Source: Gammaproteobacteria bacterium Ga0077536
Lineage (GTDB): Bacteria; Pseudomonadota; Gammaproteobacteria; Ga0077536
Reading direction: 5' to 3'
Assembly: GCA_001464935.1 (NCBI GenBank)
Contig: LNEL01000057.1
Location: forward strand, 1-64,000
DNA length: 64,000 nt
Shown here: positions 1-14,162 of the stretch, one piece after another
Position numbering within the stretch: the first letter of the stretch is position 1
How the letters are laid out: every line of letters begins with the position of its first letter
Program-made: the position numbers and the translations under genes
The notes under the pieces: model-generated
Seen by the model: only the letters and a program-made list of their open reading frames with translations
What the model was told of the DNA's origin: nothing
Database searches by the model: none

Positions 1-278
1 ATGAAGGCCCTGCCCTTCATCATCCATGCACACGCCGAATGCGCCTGATTCGTGGGGATCCCTCAGCGCTGCGCTTCATCCGGGCTACGAGAGGCCATAC
101 GCGCGCTGCGTTGTCGTCGCCCGGGGGCAAACCCGAGTTCGTTGCGGGTGATCGATATTGGCGCTCAGCGATTCAACACGCCACCCAGGCATTCTCGTTC
201 TTCTGTCGTCCTCCTCGGTGTTCTCGGTGGCCAATCAGCCGAACATCACCCCGCACCACGCCCGTCGAAATCCACCAC
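1..278. repeat. Gene-poor start of window with repeat remnants
   Basis: No convincing complete gene is seen here. Positions 1-48 hold a short frame ending in TGA that could be the tail of a gene starting before the window, but it cannot be identified. About 65-96 carries an inverted remnant of the GTAGCCCGGG hairpin family (read as ATCCGGGCTAC on plus). Positions 213-232 carry one arm of the dispersed repeat (CCTCGGTGTTCTCGGTGGCC). Both families recur in later gaps. The region lies just downstream of the minus-strand FtsH-like gene. Confidence 0.5.
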
Positions 279-2265
<1,987 letters not shown>

Positions 2266-2273
<8 letters not shown>

Positions 2274-5200
2274 CGCGCAGGGCCGCGGCGTCGCCGAGCA
2301 CGACCCGCACGCGATGGTCCAGACCATCATCGCCGAGCGGAATGCGGCACTCGTGCCCGCGCGAGGACACGCCGTCGAGCACGGTCTCGACGACGCCGCG
2401 CGCGACGCCGTCCGGATTCTCGACGACGATGTCGTAACGCGTACCGCCGTGCCGGAAGGTCATTTCGTAACGTGGCCACGACGGCGGAATGCAGGGGTCG
2501 AGGACGAGCGTCGCACCCGCGCGCCGCAGCCCCAGGATCGCCTCGACGCCGGCGCGATACAGCCAGCCCGCCGCGCCCGTGTACCACGTCCAGCCGCCGC
2601 GCCCGACGTGCGGGGCCACCGAGTACACATCGGCCGCCACGACATACGGTTCGACGCGGTAACGGCGCATGCCGGCGTCCGACGCTGCGTGGTTCACCGG
2701 ATTGAGCAGCGAGAACAGCGCCGCAGCGCCAGCGCCGTCGCCGAGCATCGCCAGCGCGATCACCGACCACGTCGCCGCGTGCGTGTACTGCCCGCCGTTC
2801 TCGCGCAGGCCGGGCGGGTAGGCCTTGATGTAACCGGGATCGTGCGCCGTGTGTTCGAACGGCGGCGTGAACAGCAGCGCAAGCTGGTCGTCGCGGCGAA
2901 TCAGCCATTCGTCAACCGCGGCCATCGCCTGTGCCGCACGCGCCGGATCGGCCACGCCCGAGATCACGCTCCACGACTGCGCGAGCGAATCGATCCGGCA
3001 TTCGTCGCTGAGCGCCGAGCCGAGCGGGGTGCCGTCGTCGAAGTAGCCGCGGCGATACCATTCGCCATCCCAACCGTCGCGCTCGAGGGCGATGCGCAGC
3101 GCCGCGGCGGCGGCTTCCCAGCGCGCGGCGCGCGCCGGATCGCGCGTGGCGGCCAGCGGCACACAACGCATCAGCGCGACATGCAGGAACCAGCCGAGCC
3201 AGACGCTCTCACCGCGCCCTTCGTGCCCGACGCGATTCATGCCGTCGTTCCAGTCACCGGTGCCGATCAGCGGCAGGTCATGCGCGCCGACGGCGAGACT
3301 GTCGTCGAGGGCGCGCGCGAGATGCTCGAACAGGCTCGCCGAGTAAGCGGTGACAGCAGGCTGCCCGAATGCATCGTGTGCGCCGGGCTCGAGCAGCGGG
3401 CCGTCGAGGAACGGCAGCGTTTCGTCGAGGACATGCGTGTCACCGGTGCTGTCGATGTAGTGCGCGGTCGCCAGCGCCAGCCAGATCCGATCGTCGCTGA
3501 TGCGCGTGCGCACGCCCTGCCCGGTCGTCGGCACCCACCAGTGCTGCACATCGCCCTCCGGGTACTGGCGCGCCGCCGCGCGCAGCAACTGCGCGCGCAA
3601 CAGGTCGGGCCGCGCGGTGACGAGCGCCATCGCATCCTGCAGCTGATCGCGAAAGCCGTAGGCACCGCTCGCCTGGTAGAACGCGGAACGCGCCCAGGTA
3701 CGACAGGCGAGCGTCTGGTACAGCAGCCAGCCGTTGACCATCAGGTCGAATGCGCGATCGGGCGTCCTGACCTGCAGCACGCCGAGCGTGTCGCGCCACC
3801 CGGCCGTGACCGCCGCCAGCGCGACGTCGGGATCGAGTTCACGACAACGCAGCACCAACGCCTGCGCCTCGGCGACACTCGCGCCCTGCCCGAGCACGCA
3901 CACGATCTCCGTGCTGCCGTGCGCGGGCACTTCGAGCGGCGCGCGCAGGGCCGCGCACGGATCGGGCCCCGCACCGACGCGCATCGACAGCGCCGTGCCG
4001 GCGACCAGCGCGGCCGGCGCACCGAGATGGCCGTGGCGTCCGATGAACTCGCGGCGATCGCCGGTCCATTCGCTCTGGCGCCCGGCCAGGTCGACGAACG
4101 CAACGCGCGTCCCGAACGACAGGTTCAGCGGATTCGTCGCGAACAGGGCGCCGGTCGCAGCATCGATGCTCGTGATCACGAAGGGCCCCGAGGCCGCGCG
4201 TGAGGTGCCGAGCACCCATTCGATGAAGGCCGTCACCGTCAGGTGCCGCGCGCGCCCGGACGTGTCACGCAGCGTCAGCCGGGCAATCCTGACCGGATCG
4301 TCCGGCGGCACGAAGACGAGCAGGCTCAGCACGAGATCGGCCGCCTCGTGTTCGAACACGCTGTAGCCGTGGCCGTGGCGCGTCGTGTAGCGCCCACCGC
4401 GGTCCGGCAGCGGCGATCGGGTCGGGCTCCAGCACTCGCCCGTCTGTTCGTCGCGAACATAGATCGCCTCGCCGGGCGGATCGCTGACCGGATCGTTCGA
4501 CCACGCCGTGAGCTGGTTCTCGCGGCTGTTCAGCGACCACGTGTAACCGGCGCCATCGGCCGACAGCTGACAGCCGAAGTGGGGATTCGCCAGCACATTG
4601 ATCCAGGGCGCCGGCGTCGTCAGCGTGCCGTGCTGATGGATGACGTATTCGCGGCCGTCGTCGCCGAAGCCGCCGAGTCCGTTGAAGTACTCGAGCGCGG
4701 GGGGCGCGGGCGTGACGCCCGCGCGCGCCGGCGCCCGCGGCCGTTCGACGGGCGGCGGCGCGGCTTTCGGCAATCGGCTGAGTCGATCGAGCTGCGCGGC
4801 GAGGCTGCCGCGCTGGGCCACGAGCACCACGCGCGCGACCGCCGACAGCACGCCACGCGTCGCGTCCGAGATCAGATCCGTGCGCAGCATGAACACCGCA
4901 CCATGCGCGCCGTCGGCGCCGAGATGCAGCCGCGTCTGGCTCATGCGCACGGCGGTTTCAATCGCGTTCTGCAGGTCCTGCACGTACGAGGATGCGCGCT
5001 CGTTGAGGATCACCAGGTCGACGGCGAGCAGCTTCAGGCGCCAGTATTCGTGCGCCTGCAACAGCTGCCGCACGACCGAAATGTCCTCGCTGTGCTCCAT
5101 GCGCAGCAGCACGATCGGCCGATCGCCGGAGATCCCTTCCGCCCACAGCGCGTCGCGCGGCCCGCTGCCGCGCACGATGAGATCCGAGGCAGGCCGCAAC

Positions 5201-8200
5201 GCCGGATCGGCATAGAGCACGTGCCCGGCCAACCGCTGGAACAGGTCGGCTTCGTCGGCCGTGACGCCCAGGTGCAGCAGCTGCGCCTGGGCCTGGGTCC
5301 ATGCCAGCGTCGCCGCGCGGCTGTAGCTGTTCACGTCGCGATGCTTGTCGAGCAGATCGCAGACACTGGCGCGCGACGATGCGACGACCGTCCAGTACGA
5401 CAGGTGCACCGTCGCACCCGGCGGAATCCGGACGCGGCTGCGCAGTGCGAACACCGGGTCCAGCACCGTACCGACGGTGTTCGGCAGCGGTTCGTCCGAA
5501 TGTATCGCCTGCGGCGCCCGCGTGCCGCGGCCGCGACCGATGAAGCTCGCGCGATCGGTGTCGTACTCGCGGGCCTGCAGCTCCTCGCCTTCGACGCTGA
5601 GCTGGTGTCCGACCCAGACCTCCGGATCCGCGGCGTCGCGGCGGCGGCGCGTTGCCAGCAGCGCGCCAAGGCCGGGCAGATATTCGGTCTGCACGAACAT
5701 TTTGGAGAACGCCGGGTGCGCGAGATCCGCGGCGACCGGCGCGAGCACCAGTTCGGCGTACGAGGTCACGTCGATGTCGCGGGTACCGTTGCCGCTATTC
5801 GTGATCGACACGCGCCGCACTTCGACGTCATCTTCGGGCGACACCACGACGAGGAGCGTCGTCGTCAGCTTGCCGTCGCGCCGCGCATAGCTCGCGCGGT
5901 CTTCGGTGAACGTCACGTCGTAGCTGTCCGGCTCGAGTCCGCAGGGCTGCGCGGTCGCGGACCACACGGCGCCGCTGTGCACGTCGCGCAGATAGAGGTA
6001 CTGGCCGTCGCTGTCGCGCGTGCCGTCTTCACGCCAGCGCGTGATCGCAAGGCCGCGCCAATGGCTGTAACCGCTGCCGGCGCTCGTGAGCATCACCGCA
6101 TAGCTGCCGTTCGACAGCAGCTGCGTCTGCACCGTGGCGGTCCGCGTCGCGCGAATCTCGCGTGCGACGGGTGACAGCGCCGCCTGGTAGGGGCCTGACT
6201 TGTCGACCTCCTCGGCGCGCGGATGGGACACGGTCAGATCGCGCGGCGTGCGTTCCTGCAGCACCAGTTCGGTTGCCTGCACGCGCGGCTCGGCGTGGAA
6301 GCGCGCGCGCATGCGGCCGTCGAACAGCACATTGCCGAGCGCGACGATCGTCATCCCCTGGTGATGGGCCATGTAGGCGCGCACGAACGCGCACCGGGCG
6401 CCGGCCGGGAGACGCGCCGGCGTGTAGTCGATGGCCTCGATGTAGCCGTAACGCCCGCAGGCGCCGAGCGCCGACAGCCGGGCGAAGTTCAGCGTCGCCG
6501 CATGCGGGTCGACCATCGCCGCAAGCGCCGTCGCATAGGGGGCGATGACGACATTGCGACTGAGCCCGCGCTTGAGGCCGAGCCCGGGGACGCCGAAGTT
6601 CGAGTACTGATAGGTCAGCGCGAGATCGCGCGCACTGTACGCAGACTCCGACACCCCCCACGGCACCTGCATCTCGGCGCCATATTCGACCTGCCGACGC
6701 ACGATCAGCCGGCTCGTCTGCTCGAGCAGGCTGCCGGCCGGTGCGCGCATCACCAGCGACGGCATCAGGTACTCGAACATCGAGCCCGACCATGACACGA
6801 GTGCCGCGCCGTGCCCGATCGGCGTGACCGGTCGGCCGAGCCGGAACCAGTGGCGCGTCGGCACGTCATTTTTGGCAATGGCCACGAAGCTCGCGAGCCG
6901 CGCCTCCGAGGCGAGCAGGTCATAACAGCTCGGATCGAGGGTGCCGTCATCGGCGCGATAGCCGATCGACAGCAGTCTGCGCTCGGCGTCGAGCAGGAAA
7001 TCGAACCTCATCGCCATCGCCATCTCGCGCGCCGTGGTTTCGAGCTCACCGAGGCTGGTCTCGAGCTCGAGGCGGCCATTGGTGGTCTGCTGGAGATCGC
7101 GCCGCCAGCTCGCGACCGTGCGGGTTGCCGCCTCCACCCAGTAGCGCAGATCGTCGAGGCCTGCGCTGTCGAGGGCCTGCACCAGTCCGTGCAACGCGGC
7201 GGCGCGCGCGGCCATGTCCGACAGCCGCGCGACGACGCCGTTGGTGATCCCTGGCTGCGGGAGCAGCACCCCGAGCAGCGCGTCGATCGCCGAGGCGATC
7301 GGGGCGCGCGACGACCCGATCAGGCCGTCATGCGCGGCGTCGAGATGTCGTTGCGCGAGCCGCAGTGCGTCGGTGACGCCGGCGCAGGCGAGCGCAAACG
7401 CGGGTGCCGGTTCACGGCGCCACTCGGCGCAGGCATTCGCCAGCACGATCAGGTGGGCGGCGAGGTTGCCGCTGTCGACCGACGACACATAGCGTGGCTC
7501 GAGCGGCTGCAGATTCCCGGTGTCGTACCAGTTGTAGAAATGGCCGTGATGACGCTCGAGCCGACCCATCGACGCCAGCGTCGCGGCAAGACGCTCCGCC
7601 GCGTCGAGGGTCCCGAGCCAGCCGAAGTCGCGCGCACTGACGATGCTGATCAGATACAGCCCGAGGTTCGTCGGCGAGGTGCGACGCGCGACGACGGGCG
7701 ACGGATCTTCCTGGAAGTTGTCCGGCGGCAACATGTGATCGTCCGCCGTCACGAAAGTCTCGAAGTAACGCCAGGTGCGGCGCGCGACCAGTCGCAGTTC
7801 GCGGCTGTCGGCGGCCGACAGCGGCAGACGGCCGGCGACCGGCGGCGTGACGCTGATCCGCAGCGCAATGGCGGGACTGGCGATCCACAGCAGCAGGAAG
7901 GGCGCCGCAATCCACGCTCCCGGCGCCGCGGCGGCGCCGAGCAGGCCCATCACGCCCAGCGCGAACAGCACGCTGCCGCCCATGCGCAGGTAGGTGCGCG
8001 CAAGGCCGGACTGCTCGCTGGCCTCGTACTGCGCGGCCGTGACCCATTCGAGCAGATTGCGGTGGCTGATGAACAGGCGATACAGCGTGCGCACGATCGC
8101 ATCGACCATCAGCCACGCCTGGTGGGCGAGAAAGCTCACCGCGAAGACCACCTGCAGGATCGCGAGCCACCAGTCGTCGACGAGTCCGCGCAGATGGCTG

Positions 8201-10830
8201 CGCCAGGTGATCCCGGGACGCTGGGGCACGAGGGCCGCGAGCGCCGGCAACAGCGGCTGCAGCGCAATGGTCGCGATCACGAACAGGGTCCACGCTGCCG
8301 CCAGCGGCAGCGGCAGGAACCAGCCGGCGACGAGCGCGGCGAGGCAGGTCGGCGCGGACAGCGTGCGGCGCAGATTGTCGAGCATCTTCCAGGCGCCGAG
8401 CAGCGGCAGCGTGCGGTGGCCGATGGTGCCGAGATCGGTGCGACCGAAGATCCACGGCAGGAGCTGCCAGTCGCCACGCGCCCAGCGGTGATTGCGCGCC
8501 GCCGCGGTGCCGTAGCCCGACGGAAATTCCTCGACGACTTCAATGTCGGACACGAGTCCCGAGCGCGCGAACGTGCCCTCGAACAGATCGTGACTCAGCA
8601 GCGAGCCTTCGGGCACGCGATCGGCGAGCGCCGCTTCGAACGCCTCGATGTCGTAAATGCCCTTGCCGGCATACGACCCGGCACCGAACAGATCCTGGTA
8701 GAGATCGGCCGCCGCGGTGTCGTAGGCGTTGATGCCGTTCATGCCGGAGAACACGCGCTGGAACAGCGAACCCTCGCGCCCGATGGGCAGCGACGGCGTG
8801 ACCCGCGGCTGCAGTACCGCATAGCCGTCGACGACACGCCGGCCCGTGGCGTCTTTGGTGGGTTCGTTCAGCGGATGCGCCATCTTGCCGACGAGCCGCG
8901 CGACCGCGCCGCGCGGCAGACGGGTGTCGGTGTCCAGCGTCACCACGAAGCGGACGGCGCCCGGCACCACCGGCGTCTGCCCCGCGATGGCGATGAAGGA
9001 CGTGTCGGTTGCGCCGCGCAACAGACGGTTCAGCTCGTGCAGCTTGCCGCGCTTGCGCTCCCAGCCCATCCAGCAGCCCTGGCTTTCGCTCCAGCGCCGG
9101 CGCCGATGCAGCAGGTGAAAGCGCGCGCCGTCGGCGCCCGCGGCGTACTGCCGATTGAGCCGCGCGATACCGGCCGCCGCGAGATCGAGCAGCGCGTCGT
9201 CGTCGGGCGCATGCGCAGCGACCGCGTCGGTCCAGTCGGTGAGCAGCGCAAAGTACAGTTCGCCGGGCCCGGAGGCGAGATGATGGACTTCGAGCCGCGC
9301 GATCAATGCCGCGATCGCTGCCGGTGTCGTCAGCAGCGTCGGCACGACGACCATGGTGCGCAGTTCAGCGGGCACGCCGTCGGTCAGCGCGAGGCCGGGC
9401 AGCATCGTCGCGCCGATGCCGCGCGTGACGGCGCGATTGACCAGCGCGAGCGCCGCATCGAGCGCGGGCACGAGCCCCAGCAGACCGAACAGCCACAGGC
9501 TCCCGCTGTCGACACCCTCGCGCGCCAGCAGCATCAGGGGCAGCGCGAGCACCGTGGCGGTCACGACACCTATCGCGCAGAAGTAGGCCATCGGCCCGAT
9601 CGAAGCATCCAGGCGGCGCGGCCAGTCGCGCAGGGGCGTGCGGTAACCGAGCCTGCGCTCGAACTCGCGACGCCCGCGCGCAATCAGATAGTAGCCCGGG
9701 TCGGCGGTGCGCCGGTTCGCGTCCCCGTCCGCGCGCGCCCGCTCGAGGGCCGCCGTCGCGACTTCGATTTCGGTGTGCTTCGAACCGCGCGCGAGATCCT
9801 CGATCGCGCTGCGGTAGAGATTGCGCGTCGCGAAATCCATCGCGTCGAACCCGCTGCCGGCGCGCAGCACACGGTCGACCGGGCTCACCGCTTCGAAGAA
9901 GTCGGCCCAGTTCACATCCGAGATCAACCGCATGCTGGTGATGATGTTGCGCACGGTCACGTTCGATGCGCCCTGTCGCTGATGCTCGTCATGCACCATC
10001 TGCTCGGCGCTCGTGCCCTGCGCAACGAGCAGATCCTCGAGCCAGCGCAGCGCCGGCGTCTCGCGCGGGTCCTGGTCGCGCAGCCGTTTGACCAGTTGCA
10101 CGACGCATGCCGGCGAGAACGCCTCCCCGGCCTGGTGGCGCCTGATCAGCGCGTCGGGATCGCGCGCGGCGACGCCGGCCCCGAGCAGCAGATCGGCGAT
10201 GCCGTCGGCAGCGTCGAGTGCCTCGCGGCTGGCCGTGATGCGGTCGACCGCGCGGCGCAGATTCTCGACCAGCACGATCCGGAGCGTGATCGCGATCGCC
10301 CACAGTTCACCGATCGTCAGCGCCTCGACCTGCTGGTAGGCCAGCACGAAGCGGCGCAGGGTCTCCGTGTCGAACCGGCTGTCACTGTGCGCGATGCACG
10401 CCCACGCGATGCCGAAGACGCGCGGATAGCCGGCGAACGGGCCGTCGGCGAGCTTCGGCAGCTGGCGGTAGTAGCGCGGCGGGAGGTCGTCGTGGATCTG
10501 GCGGATCTGCGCTTCGACATGATGGAAGTTGTCGATGAACCAGTCGGCTGCGGGCGTGATCAGACATTCCTGCCGGGCGGCGCCCGCGAGGCTGCGATAG
10601 GCGACCAGCAGCCGCGCCTCGTTGTCCTGCAGCCGGCCCTTCAGCGAGTGGCCGGGCTGCAGGCGTGCGGTGACGCGCTGGGCCGCCGCGAGGCTCGCCG
10701 CGTGCTGCTCCAGCCGCTCGATGCTGAACAGCTCTTCGCGAATGATGCCGTCGCTGCGCCACGGCGACTCGGCCAGCCTCGATTCGGGCAGGCTGCCGGG
10801 CGTGAGGCTGGCCAACCATGGCGCGCTCAC
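2266..10830 (-). CDS. ndvB: Cyclic beta-1,2-glucan synthase (NdvB/ChvB family)
   Basis: A giant inner-membrane protein of about 2854 residues, close to the usual family length of roughly 2830-2870. It polymerises UDP-glucose into cyclic beta-1,2-glucan for the periplasm. Visible in order: N-terminal region; membrane segments from about 414; a GT84 glycosyltransferase with TLDTDTRLP near 630 and RNHRWARGDWQLLPW near 777; a membrane cluster at about 830-990; a glycoamylase-like domain from about 1020; two beta-sandwich repeats near 1564 and 2047; and a C-terminal GH94 phosphorylase domain with GTGDWNDGM near 2522. The first in-frame ATG is at 11010, but the added residues look non-coding. The GTG at 10830, with AAGGA about 19 bases upstream, is a more plausible start, though uncertain. 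Its end overlaps the ftsH-like start. Confidence 0.93.
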
Positions 10831-11048
10831 GAGCGTTCGGGACGTGATGTCCTTATCAAGGGAATTCCTGCCGGCATGATGGGCAGTCGAGTGTACGGGG
10901 CGGTCCGCGCGCGCTATGTACGTTGCCGCACACCGCTGGTGTCGCTCGCGACCCTGCGTGCGCTGGCGCACGGAAGCGCGGCGCCGTCCCGGGTAGCCTC
11001 GCGGGGTCACGCCGCGTCGGCGTTCACCTGCCCGAGGAGACAGCCCCG
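10831..11048. promoter_or_regulatory. Divergent intergenic region
   Basis: This 218-base gap separates the minus-strand glucan synthase from the plus-strand lysine-rich small gene, so it should hold both promoters. The GAGGAGA at 11034-11040 is the ribosome binding site of the small gene. No clear -35/-10 pair or operator palindrome stands out. If the glucan synthase starts further upstream (GTG 10971 or ATG 11010), most of this gap would be coding. Confidence 0.4.
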
Positions 11049-11186
11049 ATGTCGAAGAATCAGCACAGCAACAAAGAAGCGAAGAAGCAGCCGCAAACCA
11101 CTTTCAAGGAAAAGCGCGCAGCGAAGAAGGCGAAGTACGACGTGAAGGCGATCATTCCGCCGTCGCCGCCGCGCGGACGCGCGTGA
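11049..11186 (+). CDS. Small lysine-rich basic protein
   Basis: A 45-residue protein beginning MSKNQHSNKEAKK and containing FKEKRAAKKAKYD, very rich in Lys, Ala and Gln, with a hydrophobic and proline-rich end. A strong GAGGAGA sits eight bases before the ATG at 11049, which supports translation from here rather than from the longer frame beginning at 10923. The composition suggests a cytoplasmic nucleic-acid- or ribosome-binding peptide, but no function can be assigned. It resembles short uncharacterised SKNQ/KEKRAAKKAK proteins I recall from other proteobacteria; that similarity is from memory and was not searched. Confidence 0.7.
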   Translation: MSKNQHSNKEAKKQPQTTFKEKRAAKKAKYDVKAIIPPSPPRGRA

Positions 11187-11255
11187 CACCGGAGGCCGGC
11201 ATGAAGGCGTCTGCGGCGGGGGACGTGCAGAGCCCGGTGGACATTCGGCGTGGCT

Positions 11256-11276
11256 GCCGCGCGCGCTACGCGCGGC
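11256..11276. terminator. GC hairpin between convergent genes
   Basis: GCCGCGCG and CGCGCGGC form a perfect 8-bp stem around a 5-base loop, in the 132-base gap between the lysine-rich gene (plus) and the GGDEF-EAL gene (minus). There is no U tract, so it is at most a candidate bidirectional terminator or transcript-stabilising hairpin. Confidence 0.4.
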
Positions 11277-11318
11277 GTCACCGCGACACCATGACCTCGA
11301 TGCCCGGATAAAGACGCC

Positions 11319-14162
11319 TCAGCCGGCCTGGCTCGCGCGGACGGGATGGGCATCGAGCGCAAGCTGCCGCATCAGCGCGTCGGCCGACATCGGCCGGCCC
11401 GTGTAGTAGCCCTGCACTTCGTGGCAGCCCTGCGCGAGCAGGTAGTCGTACTGATCGGCCGTCTCGACGCCTTCGGCGACGACAGTCAGTTTCAGCGCAT
11501 CGGCCATCGCCAGGATCGCGCGAACGATCGCGCTGGCTTCGGCGCTCTCGGGAATGTCGCGGATGAACAGCCGGTCGATCTTCAGGCGCGCGAACGGGTA
11601 CTGCTTCAGCGTGCCGAGATTCGAATAGCCCGTGCCGAAATCGTCGATTGCGATCTGCACGCCGATGTCGCGCAGCACGTGCAGCATCTCCAGCGCATGG
11701 TCGGCCTGGCGCAGCATGCTGGACTCGGTGATTTCGAGTTCGATGCATGACGGCTCGATCGACATCGCGTGCAGCGCGCCGCGTATCTTGTCCGGCAGGG
11801 CCTGATCCTGGAACTGGCGCGCCGACAGGTTCAGCGCCATGCGCAGGCGCGGCCCGCCGGCCGCCCGCCAGGCCGCGATCTGCGCGGCGGCCGTGCCGAG
11901 CACCCACTCGCCGATCGGCAGAATGAGCTGCGATTCTTCGGCCAGCGGAATGAACTCGGCGGGCGACACCAGGCCGCGCGTCGGGTGCTGCCAGCGCAGC
12001 AGCGCTTCGACGCCGACGATCAGGCCCGTTTTCAAGTCGCGCTGCGGCTGGTAATGCAGCAGGAACTCGCCGCGCTCAAGCGCCAGCCGCAGGTCGCCTT
12101 CGAGCTGCCGGCGCTCCTGGACCAGTCGATCCATGTCGCCGTTGAAGAACCGGTAGGTGTTGCGCCCCGCGCTCTTCGCGGCATACAGCGCGATGTCGGC
12201 GTGCCGGATCAAGGTTTCACTGTCGAGTCCGTCGTTCGCGCTCGCACAGCTGAGCCCGATCGTCGCCGTCACGTGCAGCGTTTGGCCGTCGACCAGCACC
12301 GGCTCGCGCAGCGCCGCGCACAGGTGTTCGGCGACTTCGGCGGCGTGCGCGACCGTCGCGAGATGCGGCAGCAGCACGATGAACTCGTCCCCGCCATAGC
12401 GCGCCACCGTGTCGCCTTCACGCAGCGCCGCGGTGAGGCGGTTCGCGATCACCTGCAGCAGGCGGTCGCCGATCGCATGCCCCAGCGTGTCGTTGACGCT
12501 CTTGAAGTGATCGAGGTCGAGATACAGCACGGCGACGTGCGACTCGCCGCGCTGTGCGTGCGCGAGTGCCTGCTTCAGGCGATCGGCGAACAGCGCGCGG
12601 TTCGGCAGCCCCGTCAGCAGATCGTGGTAAGCCAGACGCTCGATGCGGCGTTCGGCCTCGACCTGCTCGGTGACATCCTGCACCACGCCCGTCAGCATCA
12701 CGCTGTTGTCCCGTGCCACGTGCACGCGTTCGGCATGGCAGTGGATCCAGCGCAGCTGCCCGTCCGGACGCCGGAAGCGATAGCGCAGATCGGCCGTGGC
12801 CCCGGTGTCGATCAGGCGCGTGAACGCGGCGCGCATCAGCGCCCGGTCGCTGGGGTGGACGCCGGCCAGCCAGCTGCGCACGCGATGATCGAACACCACC
12901 GGGTCGACCCCGAACAGGCGATAGCATTCCTCCGAACAATGAATCACACCATCCAGTGACGGCTGGGCAGACCACGATCCGATGTGCGCGATCGACTGTG
13001 CGGTCTTCATCAGCGCTTCGCTCTCGCGCAGTGCCTCCTCCGCCTGCCGACGCACGCTGACATCGAGCATGAAGCCATAGCTCAGACGCTCGCCCTGCAC
13101 GCGTACGGACTGGCCCGCGGCCGTGTCCTGCACCCAGTGCTGCCGGCCGTTCGGGCTCAGGAGGCGGTATTCGCAGAAGTAAGGCGTGCCGGTCGCGCAG
13201 CTGTGCAGCCACAGTTGCGTGGCGCGCTCGCGGTCTTCCGGATGCACGTGCGCGCGCCAGTATTCGTAACCGCCGGCAATCCATTGGTCAGGGTCGTGCC
13301 CGAACAGGGTCTTGAGCTGCGGCCCGACGTATTTCGTCCAGCCCGGCCTGTCGGTGTAGTCGACGAACACCGCGCCCGGCAGGTTCTCGATCAGGATGCG
13401 ATGGCCCGCTTCGGCCTCCGCGAGCCGCGTCTGCGATTCGTCGACGCGCGTCATCATGCGATCGAGCGCCTGCCCCACCCGCTGCAGCTCGTCAGTGCCG
13501 CTCATCGCGCAGCGCGCATCGCGCTCGCCGCGACCGAAGCGGTCGACGATACTGACGATGCGCGCGGCGGGGCCGGTGACACGATGATGCAGATAGAGGC
13601 CGAGTATCGCGGCACTGGCGGCGATCAGCAGCCCGAACAACAGGGCAAGGCGCTGCGCGTGCCGGCGGGCCGCATCGAGTTGCCCGGTATAGTCGTAGCG
13701 CATCACGAGTTCGGCCGAGGCGGGCGCCAGCGGCAGACGCAGATCGATGAGGCCGTCGACCTGTTCGATCGACGTGAAGTCCGGCGCGCCACCCGGCGTC
13801 TCGCGCCGCGGCCGCATCCCGCCCGGCCATGGCGGCAGCGTCGCCGGCTCGCCCGGTATCGACCGGTTCGACGCCATGACGCGGCCCGCGGCGTCGACGA
13901 TCGCGGCACTGTAGATATGGTGGTTGAGGCCAAGGCCGGTCAGCGCGCGCTGCAGGCCGTCGGCATCGACTTCCTGCAGTTCGTGGCGCAGCCCCTCGCG
14001 CAGGTGCAGGGCTGCCTCGCGGGCCTCGGCTACGGCGCTCGCCCGCACGTGCGACAGCGAATAGTGCAGGTTCAGGAACCACGACAACGCACCCGCGATC
14101 GACGCCACTGCGAGCAGCAGCAGCGGAATCTTCTCGCGCAGCCGCAGGCGCACGACCCTCAT
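11319..14162 (-). CDS. Membrane PAS-GGDEF-EAL cyclic-di-GMP protein
   Basis: A 947-residue sensor that should make and/or break cyclic-di-GMP. A membrane segment near 12-30, a periplasmic region and a second segment near 167-188 lead into a HAMP region, two PAS domains (about 250-380 and 385-510), a GGDEF domain with intact RYGGDEF near 587-593, and an EAL domain with EALLRW near 716, ELEITES, IDDFGTGYSNLG near 838 and AEGVET. REGD lies exactly five residues before GGDEF, which fits the canonical RxxD inhibitory site. Both catalytic signatures look intact, so the dominant activity cannot be predicted. Its ATG overlaps the TGA of the acetoacetyl-CoA synthetase gene (ATGA), implying coupled translation. 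Confidence 0.93.
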   Translation of the reverse strand: MRVVRLRLREKIPLLLLAVASIAGALSWFLNLHYSLSHVRASAVAEAREAALHLREGLRHELQEVDADGLQRALTGLGLNHHIYSAAIVDAAGRVMASNRSIPGEPATLPPWPGGMRPRRETPGGAPDFTSIEQVDGLIDLRLPLAPASAELVMRYDYTGQLDAARRHAQRLALLFGLLIAASAAILGLYLHHRVTGPAARIVSIVDRFGRGERDARCAMSGTDELQRVGQALDRMMTRVDESQTRLAEAEAGHRILIENLPGAVFVDYTDRPGWTKYVGPQLKTLFGHDPDQWIAGGYEYWRAHVHPEDRERATQLWLHSCATGTPYFCEYRLLSPNGRQHWVQDTAAGQSVRVQGERLSYGFMLDVSVRRQAEEALRESEALMKTAQSIAHIGSWSAQPSLDGVIHCSEECYRLFGVDPVVFDHRVRSWLAGVHPSDRALMRAAFTRLIDTGATADLRYRFRRPDGQLRWIHCHAERVHVARDNSVMLTGVVQDVTEQVEAERRIERLAYHDLLTGLPNRALFADRLKQALAHAQRGESHVAVLYLDLDHFKSVNDTLGHAIGDRLLQVIANRLTAALREGDTVARYGGDEFIVLLPHLATVAHAAEVAEHLCAALREPVLVDGQTLHVTATIGLSCASANDGLDSETLIRHADIALYAAKSAGRNTYRFFNGDMDRLVQERRQLEGDLRLALERGEFLLHYQPQRDLKTGLIVGVEALLRWQHPTRGLVSPAEFIPLAEESQLILPIGEWVLGTAAAQIAAWRAAGGPRLRMALNLSARQFQDQALPDKIRGALHAMSIEPSCIELEITESSMLRQADHALEMLHVLRDIGVQIAIDDFGTGYSNLGTLKQYPFARLKIDRLFIRDIPESAEASAIVRAILAMADALKLTVVAEGVETADQYDYLLAQGCHEVQGYYTGRPMSADALMRQLALDAHPVRASQAG

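Noticed and set aside
6811..11145. A 1444-codon open frame on the plus strand, antisense to the glucan synthase
   Set aside because: It is rich in Arg, His, Gln and Ala with no domain signature, and the opposite strand carries unmistakable GT84 and GH94 motifs.
11201..11311. A 36-residue open frame with a good GGAGG upstream
   Set aside because: It runs through the GC hairpin, is arginine-rich with no recognisable homology, and lies between convergent genes. Translation cannot be excluded, but coding evidence is insufficient.
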